From NCBI GenBank assembly GCA_963738345.1, contig CAVTWI010000002.1, positions 4,278,001-4,342,000 of the forward strand: 64,000 nt of DNA, given 5' to 3'. Position 1 is the stretch's first letter. Each line of letters starts with the position of its first letter. Positions 36,863 to 45,216 of the stretch are shown piece by piece. Source of the DNA: Bog-159 sp963738345 (GTDB lineage Bacteria; Acidobacteriota; Terriglobia; Bryobacterales; Bryobacteraceae). A model generated the notes under the pieces. That model was given only the letters and a program-made list of their open reading frames with translations, made no database searches and had not been told where the DNA came from. The position numbers were made by a program, and so were the translations under genes.

Positions 36863-39440
36863 CCACGGAACCAATCTCGCGCGTGAAGACTTGCAGGGGT
36901 CCCCAATAGTAGGGTCTGCGATGGGATCCGGTCGGTCTGAGCAGGGCTAATTTCGCGGTTCGCAAAGCGGCCGCGGGAGTTTGTCCAGCGGCGATCTCCC
37001 GGTAGAGTACGCGCATCAGATCGGGCGAGACGGCATCGTCCTCATTCCACAGCGTGGCGATCACATTCTGGGCGCCGGCTTGCAGAAAGGCCCAGGCAAA
37101 GCCCATCAAACCTTCGCCGGAGTAGGCTCTGGCTCCCGCGCTGTGGCATGCGGAGAGAGTGACGAGATCGGCGTGCAAGGGTATGTCGGCCACGTCGCGG
37201 GCATATAGCTTATAGTTCTCGCCCTGATGCGAAAGGATGATCGCGGAGTTCAGCGGACTTTCCAAGTTGGCCGTGGCATGCGTAGCGAAGTGGATATGTG
37301 TGAAGGTAGCGGGCGAGGACTGGAGGTACTTTTCGCGCACTGCGGCAGCGCCGGTGTAGGAGGTCCAGTTAGAGGCTGGGAAGCATTCCTCAACGGCGGC
37401 AATTTCCTTTTTCACATTGGGCAGGGGCGCGAGTTCATGGCCCACCAAGACCGGATCGCCTATGATCAGTAACTTCGGCGAACCCACCGGCCGGTGGGAT
37501 TCGCGCGTGAGCACGCGCAAGGACGGCGCGGTCGAGATACTGACGTCCTCGATCCAATAGTGTGGGCGGGGGCCGGGCACGACCAGGGTTTCGAAGTTGA
37601 GCTGGTGCAATTCGCCATCGGGCACTACGATAACGTTATAGCCCGCAGGGATCAGATTGGCGACCGGACCCAGCACGGCTTGGTACACGGACGATGCGTC
37701 GTTGCGCGCCAAGGGATCGAGGCCCGTGGTCACCACTTCCATGTACTCGCGTACCAGCCTGCCGAGTTCTTTACCGGGTTGCAGGTCGAACCGGCGGAGC
37801 GGGCCGGCACCGATCACCCAGACCGACGACCGCCCCGGCTCGAGCCAGTAAGACAGGATCACCGAATGGGACGCCCGTGCGGAGCGCTCTAAGCCGGCGA
37901 GGTCAAAACGCGGGGGAAGCGCGCCACGACTTCTCAGGCGGCGGCTGAGGACTCGCGCTCGCGCCGATTCGGAAGTCTCCAGAGCCTGTTCGGTATGGCC
38001 GGTGCGGATCAGAAAACTGACGTAGTCCTGAAAGACGCCGATCAGGGGGGGGGAGAGGAAAGTGGTCTGGGATTGTTCGCCGCTCAGATGGCTCCATTGG
38101 CGGTCGATGGTGTCGATGGCGTTGCGATACTCGGCGGCGGCTTGCGGCATTCTACCGGTCTGCACATATAGCGAGGCCAGATAGTGATGGGCTTCCCAGA
38201 TCAGGTCGGGCGTTTGGGCTTGCTGCGCTTGCAGTATGACATTGCGGTAATCGTGTTCGGCGGCGGCAGATTTTTCGGAAAGGTGCTCGATTTCGGCGAC
38301 ACTCAATTCTGAATAGACCAACGATTGCTGATCGCGGCTGTGCCTGCTGATCGCGAGCGCCTTGTCGCTATAGGTGCGCGCCACGGGCAAGTCACGCTTT
38401 TCGATGGCGATCTGGGCGAGATTGTGGGCGGCGATCCCCTGCCATTTTTCGTTACCTACGTCTTCCGCTAGTTTTAGAGCACGCTTTTCAAAGGGTTCGG
38501 CCTGATCCAGATCGCCTTTGGAGAAATAGAGAAGACCCAGGTTGCCCAGCCAGCGAAGCTGTGAGTCGCGGGCGCCGATCTGGCCGTTCAGTTTTTCCGC
38601 GCTTTGGAAGGCACTCTGTGCCTTATCGAAATCGCCAAGCTGCCAGTAGCATAAGCCCAAGTCGCCGGTGGCTGCCGCCACGAAGGATTTGGCGCCGCAC
38701 TGGCGGGCGTCTGCGAGCGCTTGGGTGAGGAGGGGAATGGCCTCGTCGGAGCGGGCAAAATTCAACCGGTTGAAACCCAGAGACACCCGCGCCCAAGCCT
38801 TCAAATATACGTCTTGCCGGCGCTCGGCTACGGCAAGAGCCTCCTGGTAGAACGGGTCGACCTGATCGAAACCGCGCGCGAGATCGCCGAGGCGGAGGTG
38901 GAGGACGCACTCGAGTTCGGAATCCCTAGCGGCGCGGGCCGCGGTCAAGGCCTCTTGAAAGAGCGCACGCGCACGGTCGGGATCGGAACGATTGATCAGC
39001 CGGCCGCGATCCGCGGTCAACCGGGCCCGGAGCGCCGCTTGGGAAGGGGCGCCCTGCGTAGCCAGAAGCGGAGCGGCTTCTGGCTCACGGCTTAAGATCA
39101 TGAGGTCTTCGGCGGCCAACAGCCGGAATCTCCAGCCCCAGTCACCGTTGGGCCAGTGCTGCAGGCCTTTGCGCGCCATGTCCAGGGATTGTTTGAAATC
39201 CCCGGCGCGCAGGGCGGAGCGGCCTTCCTGATAAGCGCGCCCAGCTTCGCGATCACGATTTCCGCAACTGGTCAGCAAAGCCAGTAAACAGAGGGCTAAC
39301 CGCCGGTGCCGCCACCCGAATCGCCGCCACCCTGCCCACCGCCCCCGGCACCACCTCCGGCCGGCGGAGTGCTGAACACCATGCGCACCATATGGATCTG
39401 ATGGATGGGGTTCCACGTCTCGTTGGGCAGCAGGGTCCAT
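36816..39440 (-). CDS. Lipoprotein TPR-CHAT (caspase-like) protein 1
   Basis: 874 residues as read. A lipoprotein signal RRLALCLLALLTSC puts the lipidated Cys at about C59, then TPR helices (about 70-470) and a C-terminal CHAT domain with the His/Cys dyad HFATH (about H721) and LSACHSAGA (about C765), plus GEGLMGFAWAFLQAGA and PYYWG. Lipidation places the protease-like domain in the envelope. No ATG, GTG or TTG in frame gives a normal signal peptide: the ATG at 39440 adds a 45-residue Arg/Gly-rich stretch. A one-base loss in the G-rich run near 39300 could instead give MAAPALALCLLALLTSC from a GTG. The start is unresolved. A nine-G run at 38045-38053 keeps the frame. It overlaps the previous gene's Gly-rich tail. 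Confidence 0.85.
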   Translation of the reverse strand: MDPAAQRDVEPHPSDPYGAHGVQHSAGRRWCRGRWAGWRRFGWRHRRLALCLLALLTSCGNRDREAGRAYQEGRSALRAGDFKQSLDMARKGLQHWPNGDWGWRFRLLAAEDLMILSREPEAAPLLATQGAPSQAALRARLTADRGRLINRSDPDRARALFQEALTAARAARDSELECVLHLRLGDLARGFDQVDPFYQEALAVAERRQDVYLKAWARVSLGFNRLNFARSDEAIPLLTQALADARQCGAKSFVAAATGDLGLCYWQLGDFDKAQSAFQSAEKLNGQIGARDSQLRWLGNLGLLYFSKGDLDQAEPFEKRALKLAEDVGNEKWQGIAAHNLAQIAIEKRDLPVARTYSDKALAISRHSRDQQSLVYSELSVAEIEHLSEKSAAAEHDYRNVILQAQQAQTPDLIWEAHHYLASLYVQTGRMPQAAAEYRNAIDTIDRQWSHLSGEQSQTTFLSPPLIGVFQDYVSFLIRTGHTEQALETSESARARVLSRRLRSRGALPPRFDLAGLERSARASHSVILSYWLEPGRSSVWVIGAGPLRRFDLQPGKELGRLVREYMEVVTTGLDPLARNDASSVYQAVLGPVANLIPAGYNVIVVPDGELHQLNFETLVVPGPRPHYWIEDVSISTAPSLRVLTRESHRPVGSPKLLIIGDPVLVGHELAPLPNVKKEIAAVEECFPASNWTSYTGAAAVREKYLQSSPATFTHIHFATHATANLESPLNSAIILSHQGENYKLYARDVADIPLHADLVTLSACHSAGARAYSGEGLMGFAWAFLQAGAQNVIATLWNEDDAVSPDLMRVLYREIAAGQTPAAALRTAKLALLRPTGSHRRPYYWGPLQVFTREIGSVVTSAAAGRPAAAMPR

Positions 39441-40033
39441 TCGCCGAAGAAGATCCTACCAAAATGCGGGATGTAAATGCTGCGGTTGGGACTGTCGATG
39501 ATGGTTTGCCGGACTTCGGCGTCAATCCGGGGGTCGGGAACGTCGGCTTCCAAATAAGCTTTGCGCTGTTCTTCGGAGTAGTGGAACGGAGCAGGCAGTG
39601 TTAGATCGAGCGGTTCGCCGTTAAGAGTCGGGTTAACCAGGCTGCACTCGAGGGGGAGTACTCGAGTGCGTTTGGCATGCGGTACGGGCATGTCGAACCA
39701 CTTTTTCCGGTATACGCTGATAATGCCGAGGTTAACGCTGTCGATTTTGAGCTTCGATAGTCCATCGACTGTCAGATTCTCGACTGTGGAGCGGACTACA
39801 GTGCGGATAAAACCTTGGTCATCGATCGGGTCGGCTTGGATCGAAGTGGAACAAGCGCCGTGGGATAAACCGCCCGGCATGTCAAATCCCGTATGTGAAC
39901 CCGTTGGATTTCCGGGTTGTCCATCCGTCAATGCGCATTTGGCGTGGTGGTCTAACTTATACGGACCAGGATCGGTGATATCGGCATCTACCCCGAACGC
40001 CTGTCCGTGATACAGGTACTTTTTCATCGGCAT
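39296..40033 (-). CDS. Unrecognised protein with a Gly-rich tail between the zinc-finger and CHAT genes
   Basis: 245 residues beginning MPMKKYLYHGQAFGVDADI, with no signal peptide or membrane segment. The body is beta-rich with a few Cys and His and a phrase VRSTVENLTVDGLSKLKIDSVNLGIISVYR that faintly recalls choice-of-anchor repeats. The last 20 residues are almost all Gly, Asp, Ser and Gln. It lies 15 bases after the zinc-finger gene and overlaps the CHAT reading frame, so the three are co-translated. It is present only in this copy of the cassette. I cannot assign a family; substrate, adaptor or structural partner of the CHAT protein are all possible. Confidence 0.65.
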   Translation of the reverse strand: MPMKKYLYHGQAFGVDADITDPGPYKLDHHAKCALTDGQPGNPTGSHTGFDMPGGLSHGACSTSIQADPIDDQGFIRTVVRSTVENLTVDGLSKLKIDSVNLGIISVYRKKWFDMPVPHAKRTRVLPLECSLVNPTLNGEPLDLTLPAPFHYSEEQRKAYLEADVPDPRIDAEVRQTIIDSPNRSIYIPHFGRIFFGEWTLLPNETWNPIHQIHMVRMVFSTPPAGGGAGGGGQGGGDSGGGTGG

Positions 40034-40048
40034 TACGTTGTTCCCCTT

Positions 40049-40702
40049 TTACCGCAAGCTATGGAATGAAGTCCGGGATATAACCTTGCCCTCAGGGTTG
40101 CCGAGAACTTCCAGGGTATGAACACCCTGGGGCAAGTCTTTCAGCGAAACTTCCAGATACAACTCGTTATAATCACTATCGACCGGACCTAGAGCGCCAG
40201 TCATCTCGCGTTTCCCATCAGCGTTAAGAATTATGTATGAATAAGACGAGTATCTGGCGCCGGGCGAGGGGATACGGGCGAGAAAGGCAGGCATACCGGC
40301 GGGAATGAGCGGTGCATCCATGTCTCCCGGACCGCGTACGGGTCCAGGTGCGAAGTAGGCCGGAACCAGGTGGACTCCGATCGGTTCGCGCGAGCGGCTA
40401 ACGAACACTAATCCGAACATTAACACCAGCAAGGCATTTGCGGCAAGGGAAAACGACAAAGCCTGGCGCGGACGGAACCACGCAATGCATTCTGCGAACC
40501 AATTGGTGCTAGGAGGTTCGGCCGCGCGTTCGCGCAGGAGGGCGCGGGCATTGGCAGCGAAGATCAGTTCCCATCGAACCTCCTCGGCACATTCAGGACA
40601 ATCGAAAAAATGTTCTTCAAATGCGTCGCGTTCCGCGGATGGAAGTTCCCCAGATACATGCCTTTCGGCGGCTCCGCAACGTATGGCTTCGTCGTGCGTC
40701 AA
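40049..40702 (-). CDS. Membrane zinc-finger (anti-sigma-like) protein, cassette 1
   Basis: 217 residues. The start is a TTG (TTGACGCAC) at 40702. Residues 1-50 have a zf-HC2/ZAS zinc motif H31-x3-C35-x2-C38 (EEHFFDCPECAEE) in a cytoplasmic helix, as in anti-sigma factors. A TM helix lies at about 81-103 (ALSFSLAANALLVLMFGLVFV), followed by an extracytoplasmic Ig-like domain ending in a hydrophobic strand (GVHTLEVLG). No ECF sigma gene lies nearby. The gene precedes an unknown gene and the CHAT protein, and has a paralogue at 43324. Confidence 0.82.
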   Translation of the reverse strand: MTHDEAIRCGAAERHVSGELPSAERDAFEEHFFDCPECAEEVRWELIFAANARALLRERAAEPPSTNWFAECIAWFRPRQALSFSLAANALLVLMFGLVFVSRSREPIGVHLVPAYFAPGPVRGPGDMDAPLIPAGMPAFLARIPSPGARYSSYSYIILNADGKREMTGALGPVDSDYNELYLEVSLKDLPQGVHTLEVLGNPEGKVISRTSFHSLR

Positions 40703-40713
40703 CTAGATCCCCT

Positions 40714-40747
40714 ATTGGATTGTGTAAGCAACAATCGATTCGTTACA
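40714..40747 (-). promoter_or_regulatory. Shared spaced motif upstream of cassette 1
   Basis: On the minus strand, TGTAACGA is followed after 16 bases by ACAATCCAAT, about 11 bases before the TTG of the zinc-finger gene. The first element resembles an ECF -35 (core AAC). The same two elements with identical spacing precede cassette 2, so they were probably copied with the gene and may be a co-regulating promoter or operator. Confidence 0.6.
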
Positions 40748-40809
40748 AATGACTGACTGCATTCTTACGGAAATATCCCGATCGTTGTCACGTGTCATAC
40801 GTTGGAGTG

Positions 40810-43269
40810 TCAGGTGAAGCGGCGAGTAAACAGTTGCAGCGATCCCCAGTAATAGGGACGGCGGAAGCGCGAATTGGAGTGCAAGAGGGCCAGTTTGGCG
40901 GCCCGGAGTGCGCTCGCGGGAGACTTGCCCGCAGCCATCTCCCGGTAGAGAACACCCATGAGATCCGCAGACATAGCTTCGCTCTCGTCCCATAAGGTGG
41001 CTATTACGTTTTGGGCGCCCGCCTGCAGGAAGGCCCAAGCGAAGCCCATGAGTCCTTCTCCGGAGTAGGCTTTAGCGCCGGCGCTCTTACATGCAGAAAT
41101 TGTGACTAACTCGGCGCGTAACGGCAGTCCCGCCACATCGCGGGCGTAGAGTTTATAATTTACACCCTGGTGCGAGAGGATGATGGCGGAGTTCAGAGGA
41201 CTGTCGCGATTGGCAGTAGCGTGGGTGGCGAAATGGATATTGGTGAACTTCGCCGGAGATGACCTGGCGTATTCACCAGGGACCGCGCGCGCGCCGGTCA
41301 ACACGACCCGGTTGGCGGGCTGGAACTGGGCTTTGATGACTCCAATTTCTTTGTCGATATTGGGTAACGGCGAAAACTCATGGCCCGAAAGGGCCGGAGC
41401 ACCCATGAGCAGCAGGGTAGGAGTATCTGTGGTGCCGCCCTTGTAGGGTTGCAGCGCACGGAGCGACGGAGCCGTGGCAAGCGTTACATCCTCTATCCAG
41501 TAATGTGGCTGTGGAAACGGCACTACTAGGGTTTCGAAGGCGAGTTGGTGTAGGGCGCCATCAGGCAAGACGATTACTTGCGAGCCGGGCGGAATGAGTT
41601 TGGCGACGGGGGCCAATACCGCTTCGTAAAGCGCGGAGGATGTAGTAGCGGTTGCCAGGGGATCGCCCCCTTGGGTGACGAGCGCGGTGTAGTCTCGCAC
41701 CAGTCGCTCAATGGCCGGGGCCGGCGGAAGTTCGACACGAGAAACCCGACCGGCGGCGAGCACCCATACCGAAGAGCGATTGGCCAACCAATACGACAGG
41801 ATGACGGTGGGTGAACCGCGCGTGGCGGCCAGCAGTTTGGGAATTCGGAAATCCGGTGCGACCGCGCCCAAGTGTTCGAGGCGTTGATTGAGGACGCGAG
41901 CGCGGGACGACTCGGCCACCTCCAGCGCTTTTTGCGTCTCGCCTCGATCAATGAGGAAATCGACGTAATCCTGGAAAAAGCCGATCAGATTGCGCGGCGC
42001 CAGAAACGTTGTTTTCCACTCGTCGCTGCCGAGCTTATTCCATTCGCGATCGATGGTATCGATGGCTTTGCGGTATTGAACCTCGGCCAAAGCCGGTTGC
42101 CCAGTTTGCTGATATAGGAAGGCGAGCCTACCGTAGGCATGCCACAAGACGCTGGGGGCGTGGGCGCGTTGGCAGCGTTCGATTACTGCTTGATAGCCTT
42201 TCCTGGCCAGCTCATTGCGTCCGGCCAGTAGATCGATTTCTGCAGCGAGGGTTTCGGAATATACCAGTGACCAGTCGTCGTTCAGGCGTCGCTTGATCTC
42301 AAGGGCGCGATCATTAAAAGACTGGGCGGCAGGGAGGTCGCCTTTATTCATGGAGATTTCGGCCAGATTGTTGTAGGCGATGGCTAGCCAGGCTTCATTG
42401 CCGGCTTGCCGCGCCAAGGCTGCGGCACGCTGTTGATAGCTGGTGGCGCGCGGCAAGTCTCCGCGATTCATATAGATATTTCCGAGAGCTCCGAGCCAAC
42501 GTTGTTGAGTGTCGATCATGCCGAGGTGTGCGCTCAAGTCTTCCGCGCGCACGAAGTAGCCTTCGGCGCGATCGGGATCGCCAAGCATGATGTAACACCA
42601 CCCCAGGTTGCCTAGGGAACCGGCCAGCATGGACTTCGCTCCGCCTTGCCGGGCAGTTTCCGAGGCTTGGTCCAGAATGGGGACGGCTTCGTCAAAGCGG
42701 GCCGCTTTGGCCAAGGTATAACCCAGGTTCAGTTGCGCCCAGGAGAGCAGGAAGGGATCGTGCAACTGCTGGGCATCAGCCAGTGCAGCCCGGATATACG
42801 ATTCACCCTCGGCTGAACCGGCATTGAGGTCGCCCAGGCGCAAGCGCGCCATGCAGACCAGGGATCTGTCACCGGAAGCCAGGGCGGCATCCAGCGCGGC
42901 GCGCAAAAGTTGCGGTCCATTCTGCGACCCCAATTTGATCGCAACGCGGGCACGGTCCAGTTGGAGGCGTGCCCGGAGGGCAGGGTCTGACGGAGCGGTC
43001 GGCTCGTCCATCAGTGCGGCGGCCTCTCTCACACGGCTGAGGTATAGCAGGTTCTCGGCGGCTAGCAGGCGGAATTTCCAACCCGGCTCGCCAGAGGGAA
43101 AGCGGCGTAAGCCTTGGCGGGCTTGAGAGAGGGAGGATTGAAAGTCACCCGCGCGATAAGCGGCTTCGGCGGCCCGATAGGCGGAACCTGATGCGCGGTC
43201 GCCAGTGAGGCACGCGGAGAGCAGGCATGCGAGAGAAAGAGCCAGCAATCGCTTGGCAGGAGTCTCCAT
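40810..43269 (-). CDS. Lipoprotein TPR-CHAT (caspase-like) protein 2
   Basis: 819 residues from ATG 43269. A clear lipoprotein signal METPAKRLLALSLACLLSAC (lipidated C20), TPR helices (about 30-450), then the CHAT domain with the dyad HFATH (about H683) and ISACKSAGA (about C727). It is a paralogue of the protein at 36816; the CHAT parts match closely (GEGLMGFAWAFLQAGAQNVIATLW in both). The normal signal here supports the signal peptide inferred for copy 1. It follows its zinc-finger partner by 54 bases. The caspase-like dyad suggests a protease; substrate unknown. Confidence 0.9.
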   Translation of the reverse strand: METPAKRLLALSLACLLSACLTGDRASGSAYRAAEAAYRAGDFQSSLSQARQGLRRFPSGEPGWKFRLLAAENLLYLSRVREAAALMDEPTAPSDPALRARLQLDRARVAIKLGSQNGPQLLRAALDAALASGDRSLVCMARLRLGDLNAGSAEGESYIRAALADAQQLHDPFLLSWAQLNLGYTLAKAARFDEAVPILDQASETARQGGAKSMLAGSLGNLGWCYIMLGDPDRAEGYFVRAEDLSAHLGMIDTQQRWLGALGNIYMNRGDLPRATSYQQRAAALARQAGNEAWLAIAYNNLAEISMNKGDLPAAQSFNDRALEIKRRLNDDWSLVYSETLAAEIDLLAGRNELARKGYQAVIERCQRAHAPSVLWHAYGRLAFLYQQTGQPALAEVQYRKAIDTIDREWNKLGSDEWKTTFLAPRNLIGFFQDYVDFLIDRGETQKALEVAESSRARVLNQRLEHLGAVAPDFRIPKLLAATRGSPTVILSYWLANRSSVWVLAAGRVSRVELPPAPAIERLVRDYTALVTQGGDPLATATTSSALYEAVLAPVAKLIPPGSQVIVLPDGALHQLAFETLVVPFPQPHYWIEDVTLATAPSLRALQPYKGGTTDTPTLLLMGAPALSGHEFSPLPNIDKEIGVIKAQFQPANRVVLTGARAVPGEYARSSPAKFTNIHFATHATANRDSPLNSAIILSHQGVNYKLYARDVAGLPLRAELVTISACKSAGAKAYSGEGLMGFAWAFLQAGAQNVIATLWDESEAMSADLMGVLYREMAAGKSPASALRAAKLALLHSNSRFRRPYYWGSLQLFTRRFT

Positions 43270-43323
43270 TGACCGATGTAGATCCTACCAGAAAATCGGG
43301 TGCGGAAAAAGCGAGGGGGTGGC

Positions 43324-43977
43324 TTAGTGTGCGGTGCGGAACTTAGACCAGGAGGCGATCTCGCCATTAGGCGCGGCGCGGACTACCAGGGTATGAACTC
43401 CCGCAGCCAGGCTGGTAACCGGGACTTGTAGATATAAATCGTCTTGGCTGGCTGGAGCGGAGAGGGAGCCGGACGATTCGCGCTTACCGGACTCATCCTG
43501 GATTTCAAAGGAGTAGGACTGACTGGCCGCACCGAGTGCATGGAAGCGGACGAGGTAGATGTCGCCTGGGGGGATGACGTGAATATCTTCGGCGCCGTGA
43601 GTAGGCCCGGGCGCAAAATAAGGCTCCGTAAACCGCGCCATCGTGGACGGGCGCTTGGCGGGCAGCACCAGGAATACAAGAGCGGCTGCCAGGGCGAGGT
43701 TCCCGGCTAATGAAAAAGCTGTGGCCGGGCGCATACGAAGGAGGTCAAAGAACTTGCGCAAAGACCCGGGCGGCAAGGGCTTGGTGCGTTGGCTCTGGCG
43801 CTGTTCACGTGACACAGCCCGAACGTTGGCCGCAAATGACAACTCGAAGCGGACCGCATCCGTACATACGCGGCAATCGAAAAAATGTTCTTCGAAAGCG
43901 TTCTGCTCGGCAGGCGAAAGTTCGTGAGCTACGTAACGTTCGGCGGCTTGAGAGCGGATTGCTTCGTCGTGCTGCAT
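43324..43977 (-). CDS. Membrane zinc-finger (anti-sigma-like) protein, cassette 2
   Basis: 217 residues from ATG 43977, a paralogue of the gene at 40049 (both start with M-x-HDEAIR and have the same length). Zinc motif H31-x3-C35-x2-C38 (EEHFFDCRVCTD), TM helix at about 86-107, then an Ig-like extracytoplasmic domain (SGSLSAPASQDDLYLQVPVTSLAAGVHTLVV). It is the first gene of the cassette, followed by the CHAT protein after 54 bases. A partner sigma factor is not seen. Confidence 0.84.
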   Translation of the reverse strand: MQHDEAIRSQAAERYVAHELSPAEQNAFEEHFFDCRVCTDAVRFELSFAANVRAVSREQRQSQRTKPLPPGSLRKFFDLLRMRPATAFSLAGNLALAAALVFLVLPAKRPSTMARFTEPYFAPGPTHGAEDIHVIPPGDIYLVRFHALGAASQSYSFEIQDESGKRESSGSLSAPASQDDLYLQVPVTSLAAGVHTLVVRAAPNGEIASWSKFRTAH

Positions 43978-43987
43978 TTATCCCTTC

Positions 43988-44021
43988 ATTAGATTGTGAG
44001 ATTCAAAGCCTAATCGTTACA
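43988..44021 (-). promoter_or_regulatory. Shared spaced motif upstream of cassette 2
   Basis: On the minus strand, TGTAACGA, 16 bases, ACAATCTAAT, ending about 10 bases before the ATG at 43977. Identical arrangement to 40714-40747 (one base differs in the second element). If the second element is a -10, the leader would be very short. Confidence 0.6.
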
Positions 44022-44083
44022 AAGCCATGATAACCGTTTTGTCGTGCGGAACCATATACCTCTTTGCGTCTACGTAAGATTAG

Positions 44084-44986
44084 CTAAATAGCTGCCGCCA
44101 GAACACCTATGGCAATCGAGTGGACCTTGGTTTCGGGGGTCTCAGCGCGAGAGAGCAGGACCATAGGCACGCGCGCACCGAGGACAATCCCTCCCGATTC
44201 CGCTTTTGCAAAATAGACAATCGCGCGGTAGAGGATATTGGCGGCCTCGATATCCGGCGCGAGGAAAATATCGGTATTCTCGACCACGGGGCTGGAGATG
44301 CTCTTGCGTTCCGCGGCGAACCTGCTGAGTGGCGCATCCAGTGCGATGGGACCCTCGACAAAACATCCGGTGAGTTGGCCGCGCCGATTCATGGCACTGA
44401 GCGCGGCGGCGTCCACGGTGGCGGGCATTTCAGGATTCACTAATTCCAGAGCGCAAAGTGCCGCTATGTTGGGCTTCTCGATGCCGATGGCGCGGGCCAC
44501 TTCGACGGCATTGCGGCACAGATCGGCTTTCTGGGCCAAGGTTGGAGCGATGTTAATGGCCGCATCAGTCAGCAGCATCAGGCGGTCGAAGCCGGGAACT
44601 TGAAAGACGGCAACCTGACTCAATTGGCGGCTCGTGCGCAGTCCGGTGTCCCGATCGAGGACCGCTCGTATCAGACTGGCGGTAGGAACCTTGCCTTTCA
44701 TGAGTAGCGAGGCACGGCCTTCCCGAACCAAGGCGATGGATTGGCGAATGGCGGCGGTGGGATCGGTTTCGTTGACGATCTGACTATCGGAGACATCGAA
44801 GCCACCCTCGCGGGCGAGGTCACGAATCCTGGCGGCATTCCCCACCAGGATGCCTTCAGCCAGTTGTAATTCGCGGGCGCGTTTCAGCGCTTCAATCACA
44901 TCGGGATCGTGGGCGTTGGCGACGGCGATGGACACGGGGCCGCGGGCACGGGCGGCGCCCAGAAGTTCGTCGAAGCTGCGAAACAT
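44084..44986 (-). CDS. Phosphate butyryl/acetyltransferase
   Basis: 300 residues of the Pta/Ptb fold: VREGRASLLMKGKVPTASLIRAVLD, LMLLTDAAINIAPTLAQKADL and GGIVLGARVPMVLLSRA. Such enzymes transfer acyl groups between CoA and phosphate (acyl-CoA to acyl phosphate) and normally pair with an acyl kinase. No kinase gene is adjacent, so the acyl chain cannot be settled; the short Ptb-like length favours butyryl over acetyl. Start ATG at 44986. Confidence 0.85.
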   Translation of the reverse strand: MFRSFDELLGAARARGPVSIAVANAHDPDVIEALKRARELQLAEGILVGNAARIRDLAREGGFDVSDSQIVNETDPTAAIRQSIALVREGRASLLMKGKVPTASLIRAVLDRDTGLRTSRQLSQVAVFQVPGFDRLMLLTDAAINIAPTLAQKADLCRNAVEVARAIGIEKPNIAALCALELVNPEMPATVDAAALSAMNRRGQLTGCFVEGPIALDAPLSRFAAERKSISSPVVENTDIFLAPDIEAANILYRAIVYFAKAESGGIVLGARVPMVLLSRAETPETKVHSIAIGVLAAAI

Positions 44987-45046
44987 AGGAGGTGACGTGT
45001 TCTTGCGAAGGCATCATAACATGCGGCAGGGCTCGCTTCGCTCGCC

Positions 45047-45078
45047 GTGGATGGTGGGTGGTGGCTGGTGGGTAGTGG
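45047..45078 (+). repeat. G-rich GGTGG tract, possible G-quadruplex
   Basis: A 32-base run of short G blocks (GTGG, GGTGGG, TGG, TGG, CTGG, TGGG, TAGTGG), in the 230-base gap between the divergent Ptb and JAMM genes. On the G-rich strand it could fold as a two-tier quadruplex. Purpose unknown; it may simply be a simple-sequence stretch. Confidence 0.4.
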
Positions 45079-45216
45079 TTTAGTTTACTCGAGGTTAACA
45101 GTGACAGTTAACTGGCGGCTTGGTTCCGGCGGTTTGAAGTACCTTAGCCCGTACCGGTGGAACTGCCGGCATTTCATGGGCTCCCGTAGAATTGTGAGTG
45201 ACAGAACGGAGCGGGT

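Noticed and set aside
36816..43269. CHAT proteins as type III-E CRISPR or gasdermin defence proteins
   Set aside because: No Cas, gasdermin or guide genes are present, and lipoprotein signals place them outside the cytoplasm.
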